Shown here in pieces: positions 9,742 through 19,171 of a stretch of 64,000 nt of DNA. Both the position numbers and the translations under genes were made by a program. The stretch comes from Hydrogenophaga sp. (lineage in GTDB: Bacteria > Pseudomonadota > Gammaproteobacteria > Burkholderiales > Burkholderiaceae_C). The notes below the pieces were generated by a model that saw only the letters and a program-made list of their open reading frames with translations, ran no database searches and was not told the origin of the DNA. Location of the stretch: positions 1-64,000 of the forward strand of contig JACVCO010000020.1 of the NCBI GenBank assembly GCA_016741995.1, read 5' to 3'. Positions within the stretch are counted from its first letter, which is position 1, and each line of letters starts with the position of its first letter.

Positions 9742-10692
9742 ATGAAAGCCGAAAAAGTCGAAGCCCTCTGGGCGCATCTGCACTGGCTCACCGTGCTGGC
9801 ACAGCAGGGCAGCTACACCGCGGCCGCGCAGCGGCTGGGCGTGAGCAAGGCCGCCATGAGCCAGCACATCGCCGAACTCGAACGCGCCGCGGGTGTGTCG
9901 CTGGTGCAGCGCACCACGCGCAGCGTGCGCCTCACCGAAGCGGGCCAGCGCCTGGTCGACGGCCTGCGCGACCCGTTCGAGCGCATCGCACAAAGCTTTT
10001 CCAGCGTGCGCGACCTGGCCGAGCTGCCGGCCGGGCGCGTGCGCGTCACCGCGCCCGTGGCCTTCGCGCGCCAGCAGCTCGTGCCGCGCATCGCCGATTT
10101 CCTGCGCGCCCACCCCGGCATCCGGGTCGAGCTCGACATGTCGGACCGCCTGAGCTCGCTCGCCACCGAGGGCTTCGACCTCGCGATCCGCCACACCGCC
10201 GCGCCGCCCGACACGCACGTGGCCTGGACGCTGTGCGCCACGCGCCCGGTGCTGGTGGCCAGCCGCGCCTACCTGCGCCGCCGCGGCACACCCGCCACGC
10301 CGCAAGACCTGGCGCAACACGATTGCCTGCACTACCCGCGCGGGCAGGACACGCCGGCCTGGCACTTCCAGCCCGCCGACGCGCGCCGCAAGGCCGGCGT
10401 GCCGCGCACCACCATCGCCGTGGCCGGCCCGTTCAGCGCCAACAACAGCGAAGCCCTGCGCGACGCCGCCATCGCGGGCCTGGGCATCGCGCTGGTGCCC
10501 GACTTCAGCGCGCAGGTGGCGTTGCAGAGCGGCAAGCTGGTCGAGGTGCTCGACGGCTGGGAATCGGTGGGCGCCTTCAGCCCGCACATCTACGCCATCC
10601 GCCCGTACGCGAGCCATGTGCCGCGCGCGGTCACGGTGTTCGTGGGGTGGCTGCGCGGGGCGCTGGCCGAGGGCTTCGGGGCGCGGGGCTGA
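9742..10692 (+). CDS. LysR-family transcriptional regulator (divergent to mmsA)
   Basis: The 316-residue regulator has an N-terminal winged helix-turn-helix ([29 protein letters not shown]) and a periplasmic-binding-protein-like effector domain. I chose ATG 9742, because an in-frame TTG at 9706 would place the operator dyad inside the coding sequence. Divergence from the mmsA-GMC pair suggests it activates that operon when the hydroxyacid or semialdehyde is present, as reported for 3-hydroxypropionate-responsive LysR proteins in Pseudomonas. Confidence 0.88.
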   Translation: MKAEKVEALWAHLHWLTVLAQQGSYTAAAQRLGVSKAAMSQHIAELERAAGVSLVQRTTRSVRLTEAGQRLVDGLRDPFERIAQSFSSVRDLAELPAGRVRVTAPVAFARQQLVPRIADFLRAHPGIRVELDMSDRLSSLATEGFDLAIRHTAAPPDTHVAWTLCATRPVLVASRAYLRRRGTPATPQDLAQHDCLHYPRGQDTPAWHFQPADARRKAGVPRTTIAVAGPFSANNSEALRDAAIAGLGIALVPDFSAQVALQSGKLVEVLDGWESVGAFSPHIYAIRPYASHVPRAVTVFVGWLRGALAEGFGARG

Positions 10693-10729
10693 CGGCCGGG
10701 ATATGCCGCGGCGCGATACGCCTCAGATG

Positions 10730-10751
10730 TTTTGGTCATAAACAACCAAAA
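10730..10751. promoter_or_regulatory. Inverted repeat upstream of the sulfur operon
   Basis: TTTTGG and CCAAAA form a 6-bp dyad with a 10-base spacer, about 27 bases upstream of the -35 region of the sbp promoter. Its position fits an activator site for a LysR-type protein such as CysB. Part of the reverse-complement sequence, ATAAGGAA plus TTTGGTT plus TGACC, recurs upstream of the second sbp gene near 42131-42166. Confidence 0.5.
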
Positions 10752-10757
10752 ACGTAT

Positions 10758-10789
10758 TCGTTCCTTATTGGTGACGTTCCCGGGAACAT
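10758..10789 (+). promoter_or_regulatory. Sulfur-island promoter 1 (TCGTT-N21-GAACAT)
   Basis: TCGTT at 10758-10762 is followed after exactly 21 nt by the -10-like GAACAT at 10784-10789. The possible -35 TTCCTT overlaps the TCGTT, leaving a 17-base spacer. The same geometry occurs at six other sulfur promoters in this window. The leader to the sbp ATG is about 45 bases and contains AAGGA. Confidence 0.55.
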
Positions 10790-10840
10790 CGCGGCCTCGC
10801 TGCTCAGGGCAGTGCCGCCAACCCGAACAAGGAACTTCTC

Positions 10841-11854
10841 ATGACCACCCGCCGCCACCTCATTCAAACCCTGGGCGCCGCCGCGCTCACGCTGGGCATC
10901 GGTGCCGCCCAGGCCCAGCCCGCGCCCGTCACGCTGCTCAACGTCAGCTACGACCCGACGCGCGAGTTCTACGTCGAATACAACGCCGCCTTCATCAAGC
11001 AGTGGAAGGCGAAGACCGGCCAGGACGTGACGATCAAACAGTCGCACGGGGGCTCGGGCCGCCAGGCGCGCTCCATCATCGACGGCCTGGACGCCGACGT
11101 GGCCACGCTCGCCCTGGCCGGCGACACCGACGCCCTGCACAGCAACGGCCAGTGGATCCCGAAAGACTGGCAGAAGCGCCTGCCGCTCAACAGCTCGCCG
11201 TACACCTCCACCATCGTGCTGGTCACGCGCGCGGGCAACCCCAAGAACATCAAGGACTGGGACGACCTGATCCGCCCCGACGTCAAGGTCATCACGCCCA
11301 ACCCCAAGACCTCGGGTGGCGCGCGCTGGAACTACCTGGCCGCTTGGGAATTCGCCAAGCGCAAGTACGGCAGCGATGCCAAGGCACAGGAGTTCGTGGC
11401 CAAGCTCTACGCCAACGTGCCCGTGCTCGACACCGGTGCGCGCGGCTCCTCGGTGACCTTCGCGCAGCGCGCCCAGGGTGATGTGTTCATCTCCTGGGAG
11501 AACGAGGCCTACCTGCTGGAGAAGGAGTTCGGCAACAAGGTCGACTTCATCTACCCCTCGCTGTCCATCCTGGCCGAACCCGCCGTGACCCTCGTCGACA
11601 AGAACGTCGACAAGAAGGGCACGCGCGCCGTGGCGCAGGCCTACCTCGAGTACCTCTACACCGAAGAGGCGCAGGACATCATCGGCAAACACTTCTACCG
11701 CCCGACATCGGCCAAAGCCCAGGCCAAGTACGCCAAGCAGTTGCCCAAGCTCAACCTGTTCAAGATCGAGGACGCCTTCGGCGGCTGGGAGCAGGCGGCC
11801 AAGGTGCACTTCTCCGACGGCGGCACCTTCGACCAGATCTACACCAAGAAGTAA
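10841..11854 (+). CDS. sbp: Sulfate/thiosulfate-binding periplasmic protein (first copy)
   Basis: This 337-residue Sbp/CysP-family protein has a signal peptide ([20 protein letters not shown] to AQAQ). It binds sulfate for a CysTWA-type importer. Family blocks [40 protein letters not shown] and [11 protein letters not shown] are clear. No permease or ATPase of the sulfate type follows it; those lie at 43-46 kb with a second binding protein. It heads the long operon that continues with ssuE, so sulfate binding and sulfonate desulfonation are co-transcribed. Confidence 0.92.
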   Translation: MTTRRHLIQTLGAAALTLGIGAAQAQPAPVTLLNVSYDPTREFYVEYNAAFIKQWKAKTGQDVTIKQSHGGSGRQARSIIDGLDADVATLALAGDTDALHSNGQWIPKDWQKRLPLNSSPYTSTIVLVTRAGNPKNIKDWDDLIRPDVKVITPNPKTSGGARWNYLAAWEFAKRKYGSDAKAQEFVAKLYANVPVLDTGARGSSVTFAQRAQGDVFISWENEAYLLEKEFGNKVDFIYPSLSILAEPAVTLVDKNVDKKGTRAVAQAYLEYLYTEEAQDIIGKHFYRPTSAKAQAKYAKQLPKLNLFKIEDAFGGWEQAAKVHFSDGGTFDQIYTKK

Positions 11855-11893
11855 GAAGCCGCGCGCTGTCACGCACCGTCAGGGATCTTCACC

Positions 11894-12478
11894 GTGTCCG
11901 TTCTCCTCATCGCCGGCAGCCCGTCCGAGCACTCGCGCTCGGCGGCCCTGCTCGACGCCGTCGCCAAACGCCTCGGCCTGCGCCAGGCCCTGATCGACCG
12001 CCTGCGCATCCGCGATCTGTCGCCCCAGGCGCTGCTGCTGGCCGACACCACGCACAAGTCGGTGCAGCACGCGCTGGCGCAGATCGAGTCGGCGCGCGCG
12101 GTGGTGGTGGCCACGCCGGTCTACAAGGCGGCGTACAGCGGCGTGCTCAAGGTCTTCCTGGACCTGCTGCCGCAGAACGGGCTGCAGGGCAAGGCGGTGC
12201 TGCCCCTGGCCACGGGGGGCAGCCCGCACCACATGCTCGCGCTCGACTACGCGCTGCGCCCCGTGCTGCAGTCGCTCGGTGCGCGCCACATCCTGCCCGG
12301 CGTGTACGCGAGCGACGCGCAACTGCCCAAGGACGACGACGGCGGCTACGGCACCACGCCCGATATCGACCAGCGTCTGGACGACGCGGTCCACCACCTG
12401 CTGCAGGACGGCCTGCGAATGCCGCCCTCGGGCGCCTTCGCACCGGTGCCGTTCGCGCAGGTGCGATGTAGCGTCTGA
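11894..12478 (+). CDS. ssuE: NADPH-dependent FMN reductase SsuE
   Basis: The 194-residue flavodoxin-like reductase supplies FMNH2 to the alkanesulfonate monooxygenase SsuD. Motifs: AGSPSEHSRSAALLD for phosphate binding of FMN, ATPVYKAAYSGVLKVFLDLLPQ and LPLATGGSPHHMLALDYALRP, all characteristic of SsuE. The start is a GTG at 11894, 39 bases after sbp. It precedes the binding proteins and ssuD in the operon. Length matches E. coli SsuE (about 190). Confidence 0.93.
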   Translation: MSVLLIAGSPSEHSRSAALLDAVAKRLGLRQALIDRLRIRDLSPQALLLADTTHKSVQHALAQIESARAVVVATPVYKAAYSGVLKVFLDLLPQNGLQGKAVLPLATGGSPHHMLALDYALRPVLQSLGARHILPGVYASDAQLPKDDDGGYGTTPDIDQRLDDAVHHLLQDGLRMPPSGAFAPVPFAQVRCSV

Positions 12479-12603
12479 ACGCGGCGCCCGCGCGGCGCCG
12501 ATTCCCTCCGCCCCCAACGCCAGCCTGTCCTGATCGCCGCCGCCACGCGGTGGTCGGGCCCCCTGTTGCCCGCTCACGGCGCACGCCGCCGCAAGGAACC
12601 GCC

Positions 12604-13653
12604 ATGTCCTCCGTCACCCAAACGCCCGACACCCAACCGCAAGGCCTCGCGGCCGAGCCCTCGACCGCTCCACCCAACCGCCGGCTCGGCGCCGCGGTGT
12701 TGATCGCCATCGCACTGGCCGTGGCCGTGCTGCTGTGGTTCTGGCCCGTGCCCGGCCACGCCCAGACCCCGCCGAACGCGCGCGGCGAGCTGCGCATCGG
12801 CTTCCAGAAATCGGCCAGCCTGTTCGTGCTGCAGAAGGCGCAAGGCACGCTGGAGAAGAAGCTCGCGCCACTGGGCTTCGGCGTGAAGTGGGTCGAGTTT
12901 CCCGCCGGCCCGCAACTGCTCGAAGGCCTCAACGTCGGCGCGGTCGACGTGGGCTACGTGGGTGAAGCGCCACCGATCTTTGCGCAGGCCGCGGGCGCGC
13001 AGTTCGTCTACTTCGGGTACGACCCGGCCGCCCCGCAGGCCGAGGCCATCCTGGTGACGAAGGATTCGCCCATCAGGAGCGTGGCCGAGCTCAAGGGCAA
13101 GAAGGTCGCGCTCAACAAGGGCAGCAACGTGCACTACCTGCTGGTCAAGCAGCTCGAGAAGCACGGCCTGAAGTTCACCGACATCGAGCCCATCTACCTC
13201 GCCCCGGCCGACGGCCGCGCCGCCTTCGAGAGCAAGCGCGTCGACGCCTGGGTGATCTGGGACCCGTTCCAGGCCGCGGCCGAGAAAGCCGTGGGCGCGC
13301 GCGTGCTGGCCGACGGCACCGGTGGCGTGGTCAACAACTACCAGTACTACCTGGGGGCGCGCAACTTCGTGACGAAGAACCCCAAGGTGATCGAGGCGCT
13401 GTTCGCCGACTCGGTGGAACAGGGCATCTGGCTCAAGAAGAACCTGCGCCAGGCGGCCGAACTGATCGCGCCGCTGCAGGGCCTGCCGGTGGACGTGGTC
13501 GAGCTCGCGCTGCAGCGCTACCAGTTCAACGTCAAGCCGATCACCGCCGCCGTGGCCGCCGACCAGCAAAAGATCGCCGACACCTTCTTCGAACTCAAGC
13601 TGATCCCCAAGGCCATCAAGGTCAGCGAAGCGGTCGTGGTCTCGGCGCCCTGA
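12604..13653 (+). CDS. ssuA: Aliphatic sulfonate-binding protein, paralogue 1
   Basis: This is a 349-residue SsuA-family periplasmic protein of an ABC importer. A long cytoplasmic N-terminal stretch precedes a signal-anchor-like helix (residues about 35-56) ending in GHAQ. The binding domain carries [38 protein letters not shown] and [19 protein letters not shown] 12604 has AAGGAACC upstream. It is first of three clearly related SsuA genes in this operon, which suggests tandem duplication and different sulfonate preferences. The 125-base gap before it shows no promoter of the TCGTT type. Confidence 0.9.
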   Translation: MSSVTQTPDTQPQGLAAEPSTAPPNRRLGAAVLIAIALAVAVLLWFWPVPGHAQTPPNARGELRIGFQKSASLFVLQKAQGTLEKKLAPLGFGVKWVEFPAGPQLLEGLNVGAVDVGYVGEAPPIFAQAAGAQFVYFGYDPAAPQAEAILVTKDSPIRSVAELKGKKVALNKGSNVHYLLVKQLEKHGLKFTDIEPIYLAPADGRAAFESKRVDAWVIWDPFQAAAEKAVGARVLADGTGGVVNNYQYYLGARNFVTKNPKVIEALFADSVEQGIWLKKNLRQAAELIAPLQGLPVDVVELALQRYQFNVKPITAAVAADQQKIADTFFELKLIPKAIKVSEAVVVSAP

Positions 13654-13678
13654 ACACCCCCACCCAAGGAATCCCGCC

Positions 13679-14635
13679 ATGACCTCCGCCACCCCCAACC
13701 GCCGCCGCCTGGTGCTCGGCACCGTGGGCGCTGCCGCCCTCACCGCCCTGCCTTCGCTGCACGCCCAACCTGCGCAGCGCACGCTGCGCGTCGGCCACCA
13801 GAAAGGTTTCCTGAGCCTGCTCAAGGGCCGCGGCACGCTGGAGCAGCGCCTCGCCCCGCTGGGCGTGAAGCTCACCTGGACCGAGTTCACGGCCGGCCCG
13901 GTGCAGCTCGAAGCGCTCAACGTCGGCTCGATCGACTTCGGCGACGTGGGCGAGGCCCCGCCGATCTTTGCGCAGGCCGCGGGCGCACCGCTGGCCTACG
14001 TGGCCGCCACCGTGCCGCGCCCCGCCACCGAGGCGGTGCTGGTACCGAAGGACTCGGCCATCCAGTCCGTGGCCGAGCTCAAGGGCAGGAAGGTCGCCTA
14101 CAACAAGGGCTCCAACGTCCATTACTTCCTGGTCAAGCTGCTGGAGAAGCACGGCCTGAAGTACGAGGACGTGCAGTCCGTCTTCCTGCCACCCGCCGAC
14201 GCGCGCGCCGCCTTCGAGCGCGGCGCCGTCGACGCCTGGGTGATCTGGGACCCGTTCCTGGCCGCGGCCGAGGTGGGCCTGGGCGGCCGCATCCTGGCCG
14301 ACGCCACCGGCGTGGTGAACAACCGCGCCTACTACTTCTCCTCGCTCGACTACGCGGCCAGGAACGCGGACGTGCTCAAGGTCGTGGTCGAGGAGATCAA
14401 CAAGCTCGACCAGTGGGGCAGCGCCCACCGCGACGCGCTCGCCGCCGAGTTCGCGCCGCTGTGGGGCCTGCCCAAGCCGGTGGTGGACCGTTCGGTGGGC
14501 CGTCAGGTCTACGGCACCGGCCCCATCACCAAGGCCGTTCTGCAGGAGCAGCAGGTGATCGCCGACACCTTCTTCAACCTCAAGCTGATCCCGAAGCGCA
14601 TCAACGTGCTCGATGCCGCTGTCAACGCCGTCTGA
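13679..14635 (+). CDS. ssuA: Aliphatic sulfonate-binding protein, paralogue 2
   Basis: This 318-residue SsuA has a twin-arginine-like signal ([20 protein letters not shown]) cleaved near HAQ. The mature part begins [20 protein letters not shown] and contains [40 protein letters not shown] and [16 protein letters not shown], very close to paralogue 1. It sits 25 bases after that gene and 10 bases before ssuD. It is the copy adjacent to ssuD, so it may be the main alkanesulfonate receptor. Confidence 0.93.
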   Translation: MTSATPNRRRLVLGTVGAAALTALPSLHAQPAQRTLRVGHQKGFLSLLKGRGTLEQRLAPLGVKLTWTEFTAGPVQLEALNVGSIDFGDVGEAPPIFAQAAGAPLAYVAATVPRPATEAVLVPKDSAIQSVAELKGRKVAYNKGSNVHYFLVKLLEKHGLKYEDVQSVFLPPADARAAFERGAVDAWVIWDPFLAAAEVGLGGRILADATGVVNNRAYYFSSLDYAARNADVLKVVVEEINKLDQWGSAHRDALAAEFAPLWGLPKPVVDRSVGRQVYGTGPITKAVLQEQQVIADTFFNLKLIPKRINVLDAAVNAV

Positions 14636-14645
14636 GGCCATCGCC

Positions 14646-15815
14646 ATGTCGCTCAACATCTTCTGGTTCATCCCCACGCACGGCGACAGCCGCTACCTCG
14701 GCACCGCCGAGGGCGCGCGCGCGCTCAACCACGACTACCTGAAGCAGGTGGCGCAAGCCGCCGACAGCCTGGGCTATGAGGGCGTGCTGATTCCCACCGG
14801 CCGTTCCTGCGAAGACCCGTGGGTGGTGGCCGCCAGCCTGCTGCCCGTGACGCAGCGCCTGAAGTTCCTGGTGGCCGTGCGCCCCGGCCTGCACCAACCC
14901 GCGCTCGCGGCGCGCATGGCCGCCACCTTCGACCGCCTCTCCAACGGCCGGCTGCTGATCAACCTCGTCACCGGCGGCGACCGCGCCGAACTCGAAGGCG
15001 ACGGCGTGTTCCTCGACCACGAGAAGCGCTACGAGCAGTCCGCCGAGTTCATCCGAATCTGGCGCGAGATCCTCACGCGCAGCCACAACGGCGAGACCTT
15101 CGACTTCGACGGCGAGCACCTGCAGGTGAAGGGCGCGAAGCTGTTCTTCCCGCCGCTGCAGCAGCCGCACCCGCCGGTGTACTTCGGCGGCTCGTCCGAG
15201 GCCGCGCACGAGCTGGCCGCCGAGCAGGTCGACACCTACCTGACCTGGGGCGAACGCCCCGCTGACGTGGCGAAGAAGGTGGCCGACGTGCGCGCGCGCG
15301 CCGCGAAGCACGGCCGCACGGTGAAGTTCGGCATCCGCCTGCACGTGATCGTGCGCGAGACGGAAGAAGAGGCCTGGGCCGACGCCGACCGCCTGATCAG
15401 CCGCCTCGACGACGAGGTGGTGAACAAGGCGCAGGCCGCGTTCGCGAAGATGGATTCGGAAGGCCAGCGCCGCATGGCCGCGCTGCACGCGGGCGGCGGC
15501 AAGCGCACGCGCGCCGACCTGGAGATCAGCCCCAACCTGTGGGCCGGCGTGGGCCTGGTGCGCGGCGGTGCCGGCACTGCGCTCGTGGGCAACCCGCAGC
15601 AGGTGGCCGCGCGCATCCAGGAGTACGCCGAGCTGGGCCTGGAGAACTTCATCTTCTCGGGCTACCCGCACCTCGAAGAGGCCTACCGCTTCGCCGAGCT
15701 GGTGTTCCCGCTGCTGCCGCGCAGCGTGCAACAGAAGCTGCCGGGCCAGGTGCTCACCGGCCCCTTCGGCGAAACGGTCGCCAACGTGTTCGTGCCGCGC
15801 GCGGCGCAAAGCTGA
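14646..15815 (+). CDS. ssuD: FMNH2-dependent alkanesulfonate monooxygenase SsuD
   Basis: The 389-residue LLM-class TIM-barrel enzyme oxidises C2-C10 alkanesulfonates to aldehyde plus sulfite using FMNH2 from SsuE. The N terminus [19 protein letters not shown] and blocks [45 protein letters not shown] and [24 protein letters not shown] are diagnostic. ATG 14646 is taken over an upstream in-frame ATG because it starts at the conserved N terminus. It is followed closely by a VOC protein, then ssuC. Confidence 0.96.
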   Translation: MSLNIFWFIPTHGDSRYLGTAEGARALNHDYLKQVAQAADSLGYEGVLIPTGRSCEDPWVVAASLLPVTQRLKFLVAVRPGLHQPALAARMAATFDRLSNGRLLINLVTGGDRAELEGDGVFLDHEKRYEQSAEFIRIWREILTRSHNGETFDFDGEHLQVKGAKLFFPPLQQPHPPVYFGGSSEAAHELAAEQVDTYLTWGERPADVAKKVADVRARAAKHGRTVKFGIRLHVIVRETEEEAWADADRLISRLDDEVVNKAQAAFAKMDSEGQRRMAALHAGGGKRTRADLEISPNLWAGVGLVRGGAGTALVGNPQQVAARIQEYAELGLENFIFSGYPHLEEAYRFAELVFPLLPRSVQQKLPGQVLTGPFGETVANVFVPRAAQS

Positions 15816-15824
15816 GCACGGGCC

Positions 15825-16199
15825 ATGGGCGTCGAACGCATCGACCACGTGCAGTTGCCCTTTGCCGGGCCACTGCAGGCGCAGCTGCGCCACTTCTACG
15901 GCCGCCTGCTGGGCCTGAGCGAGGTGCGGCTGGACGCCACGCAGACGCTGCGCTTCGTGGCCGGCACGCAGCGCATCGACCTCGCGCCCAGCGAATGGAA
16001 CGCGCGCCTGAGTGCGCCGGGCCACCTCGCGCTGCACGTGCGCAACCTGCCCGGCCTGCGCGCCAACCTGCTCGACGCCGGCCTGGCCATCGACGAGACC
16101 CACCCCCTGCCGGGGCACTGGCGCCTGTATGTGGACGACCCCGCGGGCAACACGGTGGAACTGCTGGAACCCGCCCACGAACCTGGAGCACACGCATGA
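15825..16199 (+). CDS. VOC (glyoxalase/bleomycin-resistance fold) protein inside the ssu operon
   Basis: The 124-residue single-domain VOC protein has two beta-alpha-beta-beta-beta modules: GVERIDHVQLPFAG with HFYGRLLGL, then HLALHVRNLPGLRANLLDAG with RLYVDDPAGNTVELLEP. The conserved metal positions H8 and E118 (in NTVELLEP) are visible. It starts 9 bases after ssuD and overlaps ssuC by 4 bases (ATGA), so it is firmly within the desulfonation operon. Function unknown; it could act on the aldehyde released by SsuD or on a substrate intermediate, but nothing in the sequence proves this. Confidence 0.85.
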   Translation: MGVERIDHVQLPFAGPLQAQLRHFYGRLLGLSEVRLDATQTLRFVAGTQRIDLAPSEWNARLSAPGHLALHVRNLPGLRANLLDAGLAIDETHPLPGHWRLYVDDPAGNTVELLEPAHEPGAHA

Positions 16200-17104
16200 G
16201 TGGCAGCGCCACCCCTTCCCTGAACACCCCCCTGCGCGAAGCGGCCGTGGGCCATGTGCGCGAGCTGCCCGTGGGCCCGGTGCCGGTTTCGCCCGACGCG
16301 CCGTCCGACAGCGTGGCCCCGCTGCTGTTGAGCGCGCTCAGGGCCGGTGGCCGCCGCGCCCTGCCCTGGCTGGTGCCGGTGGTGCTGGTGATCGCGTGGC
16401 AGCTCTCGGCCTCGCTGGGCTGGCTCTCGTCGCGCGTGCTGCCCGCGCCGTGGGATGTGCTGGCCGCGTTCTGGACGCTCGCCGAATCGGGCGAACTCTG
16501 GACGCACGTGAAGGTGAGCGCGGGCCGCGCGCTGCTGGGCCTGGCCATCGGCGGCGGCCTGGGCCTGCTGCTGGGCCTGCTCACCGGCTCGGTGCGCTTC
16601 TTCGAGACGCTGCTCGACTCCACGATCCAGATGATCCGCAACATCCCGGCGCTGGCCATGATCCCGCTGGTCATCCTGTGGTTCGGCATCGACGAGGCGG
16701 CCAAGCTGTTCCTCATCGCGGTGGCGGTGTTCTTCCCGATCTACCTCAACACCTACCACGGCATCCGCAACGTGGACCCGGGCCTGATCGAGATGGGCCG
16801 CACCTACGGCCTCTCGCGCTGGGGCCTGTACACGCAGGTCATCCTGCCCGGCGCGCTCTCTTCCATCCTGGTGGGTCTGCGCTTCTCGCTCGGCCTCATG
16901 TGGGTGATCCTGATCGTGGCCGAGACCATCTCCGCGCAGGCCGGCATCGGCTACCTCACGATGAACGCGCGCGAGTTCCTGCAGACCGACATCGTGCTCG
17001 TCGGCATCCTGCTCTACGCCGCGCTCGGCAAGCTGGCCGACGTGCTGGCGCGCGCGCTCGAACGCGGCTGGCTGCGCTGGCACCCGGGCTACCAGGCCCC
17101 CTGA
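16196..17104 (+). CDS. ssuC: Sulfonate ABC transporter permease SsuC
   Basis: This 302-residue BPD-type permease has about six membrane helices (first near residues 55-75) and the EAA loop (LIEMGRTYGLSRWGLYTQVILPGA) that contacts the ATPase. It has an extended cytoplasmic N terminus of about 50 residues. Blocks IQMIRNIPALAMIPLVILWFGIDEAAK and FFPIYLNTYHGIRNVDPGL are typical of SsuC. The start overlaps the VOC gene stop. Works with SsuB at 18110 and any of the three SsuA proteins. Confidence 0.95.
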   Translation: MSGSATPSLNTPLREAAVGHVRELPVGPVPVSPDAPSDSVAPLLLSALRAGGRRALPWLVPVVLVIAWQLSASLGWLSSRVLPAPWDVLAAFWTLAESGELWTHVKVSAGRALLGLAIGGGLGLLLGLLTGSVRFFETLLDSTIQMIRNIPALAMIPLVILWFGIDEAAKLFLIAVAVFFPIYLNTYHGIRNVDPGLIEMGRTYGLSRWGLYTQVILPGALSSILVGLRFSLGLMWVILIVAETISAQAGIGYLTMNAREFLQTDIVLVGILLYAALGKLADVLARALERGWLRWHPGYQAP

Positions 17105-17132
17105 ACACCCCCCACTCGAAGAGACACACACC

Positions 17133-18104
17133 ATGAAGCACCCGCTCGACACCTCCCTCACCCGCCGCGGCGCCATCGGTGCGCTCGGCGCCCTCGCCGG
17201 CGGCCTCGCACTCGCGCAGGGCAACGCGCCGCGCACCGTGCGCCTGGGCTACCAGAAGTCGTCCACGCTGATCGCGGTGCTGCGCCTGCAAGGCACGCTG
17301 GAGCAGCGCCTGGCGCCGCTGGGCACCACGCTGAGCTGGCACGAATTCACCAGCGGCCTGCCGCTGCTCGAAGCGCTCAACCTCGACAACCTGGACGTGA
17401 GCGCCGACGTGGCCGACACCGTGCCGGTGTTCGCGCAGGCCGCGGGCGCGCAGCTCACCTTCGTCGCGCAAGAGGCGCCTTCGCCCACCGCGCAAGCCAT
17501 CCTGGTGCGCCACGACTCGCCCATCAAAAGCGTGGCCGAGCTCAAGGGCAAACGCGTGGGCTTTGCCAAGGCCGCGGGCGTGCACTACCTGCTCATCGCC
17601 GCGCTGGAGAAAGCCGGCCTGTCCTTCGCCGACATCGAGCCCGCCTACCTCACGCCGGCCGACGGCCGCGCCGCCTTCGAGCGCGGTGCGATCGACGCCT
17701 GGGTGGTGTGGGACCCGTTCCTCTCCGCCGCACAGCGCCAGGCCAACGCCCGCGTGCTCTCCGACGGCACGGGCCTCGCCTCCTACCAGCGCTACTACCT
17801 GGCCAGCACGCGCTTCGCGACCGCGCGGCCCGACGTGCTCAACGTGATCTACACCGAGCTGGAAAAGACCGGCCGCTGGGTCAAGCAGAACCCGAAGGAA
17901 GCGGCCGCGCTGCTCGCGCCCTTCTGGGGGCTGGACGCCGGCATCGTGGAGCAGGCCAACGGCCGGCGCAGCTACGCGGTGCGCGCGGCCACGGCACAGA
18001 ACATCGGCGAGCAGCAGAAGATCGCCGACACCTTCTTCACCGAGAAGCTGCTGCCGCGGCGCATCAACGCGCTCGACATCGGCCTCTTCAAGCCGCAGGC
18101 CTGA
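17133..18104 (+). CDS. ssuA: Aliphatic sulfonate-binding protein, paralogue 3
   Basis: The 323-residue SsuA paralogue carries a twin-arginine-like signal ([19 protein letters not shown]). Mature protein starts [20 protein letters not shown]. It differs from the other two at the pocket segment: [18 protein letters not shown] replaces the [16 protein letters not shown] form. [15 protein letters not shown] and [20 protein letters not shown] are shared. It lies between ssuC and ssuB. The altered segment suggests a different ligand from paralogues 1 and 2. Confidence 0.92.
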   Translation: MKHPLDTSLTRRGAIGALGALAGGLALAQGNAPRTVRLGYQKSSTLIAVLRLQGTLEQRLAPLGTTLSWHEFTSGLPLLEALNLDNLDVSADVADTVPVFAQAAGAQLTFVAQEAPSPTAQAILVRHDSPIKSVAELKGKRVGFAKAAGVHYLLIAALEKAGLSFADIEPAYLTPADGRAAFERGAIDAWVVWDPFLSAAQRQANARVLSDGTGLASYQRYYLASTRFATARPDVLNVIYTELEKTGRWVKQNPKEAAALLAPFWGLDAGIVEQANGRRSYAVRAATAQNIGEQQKIADTFFTEKLLPRRINALDIGLFKPQA

Positions 18105-18109
18105 GCGCC

Positions 18110-18919
18110 ATGGCGAGCGAGAACGCCCCCACGGGCGGCCTGCGCCTCACGTTGCGCGGCCTGTCCAAGCGCTTCGGCCAGCGCGAGGTGCTGCGCAACA
18201 ACCACCTCGTGATCGAGCCCGGCGAGTTCGTGGCCATCGTGGGCCGCAGCGGCTGCGGCAAGAGCACGCTGCTGCGCCTGGTCGCCAGCCTGGAGACGCC
18301 CAGCGCCGGCGAACTGCTGGTCGACGGCCAGCCGGTGCAGCGCCTGCGCGACGACACCCGCATCATGTTTCAGGACGCGCGCCTGCTGCCCTGGAAGCGC
18401 GTGCTCGACAACGTGGCGCTGGGCCTGCCGCGCGAACAGCGCCGCCGGGCCGAGGAAGTGCTCGGCCAGGTGGGCTTGGGCGACCGCCTGGGCGACTGGC
18501 CGGCCAAGCTTTCGGGCGGCCAGCGCCAGCGCGTGTCGCTGGCGCGCGCCCTGGTGCACCAGCCGCGCCTGCTGCTGCTCGACGAACCGCTCGGTGCGCT
18601 CGACGCGCTCACGCGCATCGAAATGCACGAACTCATCGAAGGCCTGTGGAAGCGCCATGGCTTCACCGCGCTGCTCGTCACGCACGACGTGCAGGAGGCC
18701 GTGGCCCTGGCCGACCGCGTGATCCTGATCGAGGACGGTGCCATCGCGCTCGACGAGCGTGTGCCGCTGGCCCGCCCGCGCTCGCGCGGCGACGCGCAGT
18801 TCGCGGCCATCGAGAAACGCATCCTCGACCGCGTGCTGCAACAACCCGACAGCGCGCCACCGTCGAGCGAAGCGCCGTGGCCCGCCACACCCGCCCACGC
18901 GCTGCGCTGGGCCGTCTGA
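18110..18919 (+). CDS. ssuB: Sulfonate ABC transporter ATP-binding protein SsuB
   Basis: A 269-residue ABC ATPase: Walker [10 protein letters not shown] near residue 44, Q-loop [13 protein letters not shown], signature [15 protein letters not shown], Walker [17 protein letters not shown] and switch histidine VTHDVQEA. The [10 protein letters not shown] block is typical of SsuB/TauB. It follows the third ssuA by 5 bases. A C-terminal extension of about 20 residues rich in Pro and Ala has no known role. It energises SsuC for sulfonate uptake. Confidence 0.95.
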   Translation: MASENAPTGGLRLTLRGLSKRFGQREVLRNNHLVIEPGEFVAIVGRSGCGKSTLLRLVASLETPSAGELLVDGQPVQRLRDDTRIMFQDARLLPWKRVLDNVALGLPREQRRRAEEVLGQVGLGDRLGDWPAKLSGGQRQRVSLARALVHQPRLLLLDEPLGALDALTRIEMHELIEGLWKRHGFTALLVTHDVQEAVALADRVILIEDGAIALDERVPLARPRSRGDAQFAAIEKRILDRVLQQPDSAPPSSEAPWPATPAHALRWAV

Positions 18920-18955
18920 TTCCCGTTCCCCCTCCAACCCGCCAAGGAAAACAAC

Positions 18956-19171
18956 ATGTCCATTCAAGCCATCAACGTGCGCAACCAGTTCAAAGGCAAG
19001 GTGCGCGAAATCATCTTCGGCGACGTCGTCTCGGAAGTCGATGTCGAAACGCCCTGGGGCATCGTCACCTCCGTCATCACCACGCGCTCGGTGAAAGACC
19101 TGGGGCTGCAGGTCGGCTCCGAGGTCGTCGCGCTCGTGAAGTCCACCGAAGTCTCGATCGCCAAACTGTGA
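18956..19171 (+). CDS. Single Mop-domain (TOBE-type) molybdopterin/oxyanion-binding protein
   Basis: This 71-residue protein consists of one Mop domain: [26 protein letters not shown], then [33 protein letters not shown]. Molbindins of this size bind molybdate or other oxyanions as oligomers; in sulfur operons the ligand may be an oxyanion of sulfur or molybdate for a molybdoenzyme. It is translationally coupled to metN (GTGA overlap). Such proteins appear repeatedly beside organosulfur transporters, but the function there is not known to me. Confidence 0.88.
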   Translation: MSIQAINVRNQFKGKVREIIFGDVVSEVDVETPWGIVTSVITTRSVKDLGLQVGSEVVALVKSTEVSIAKL

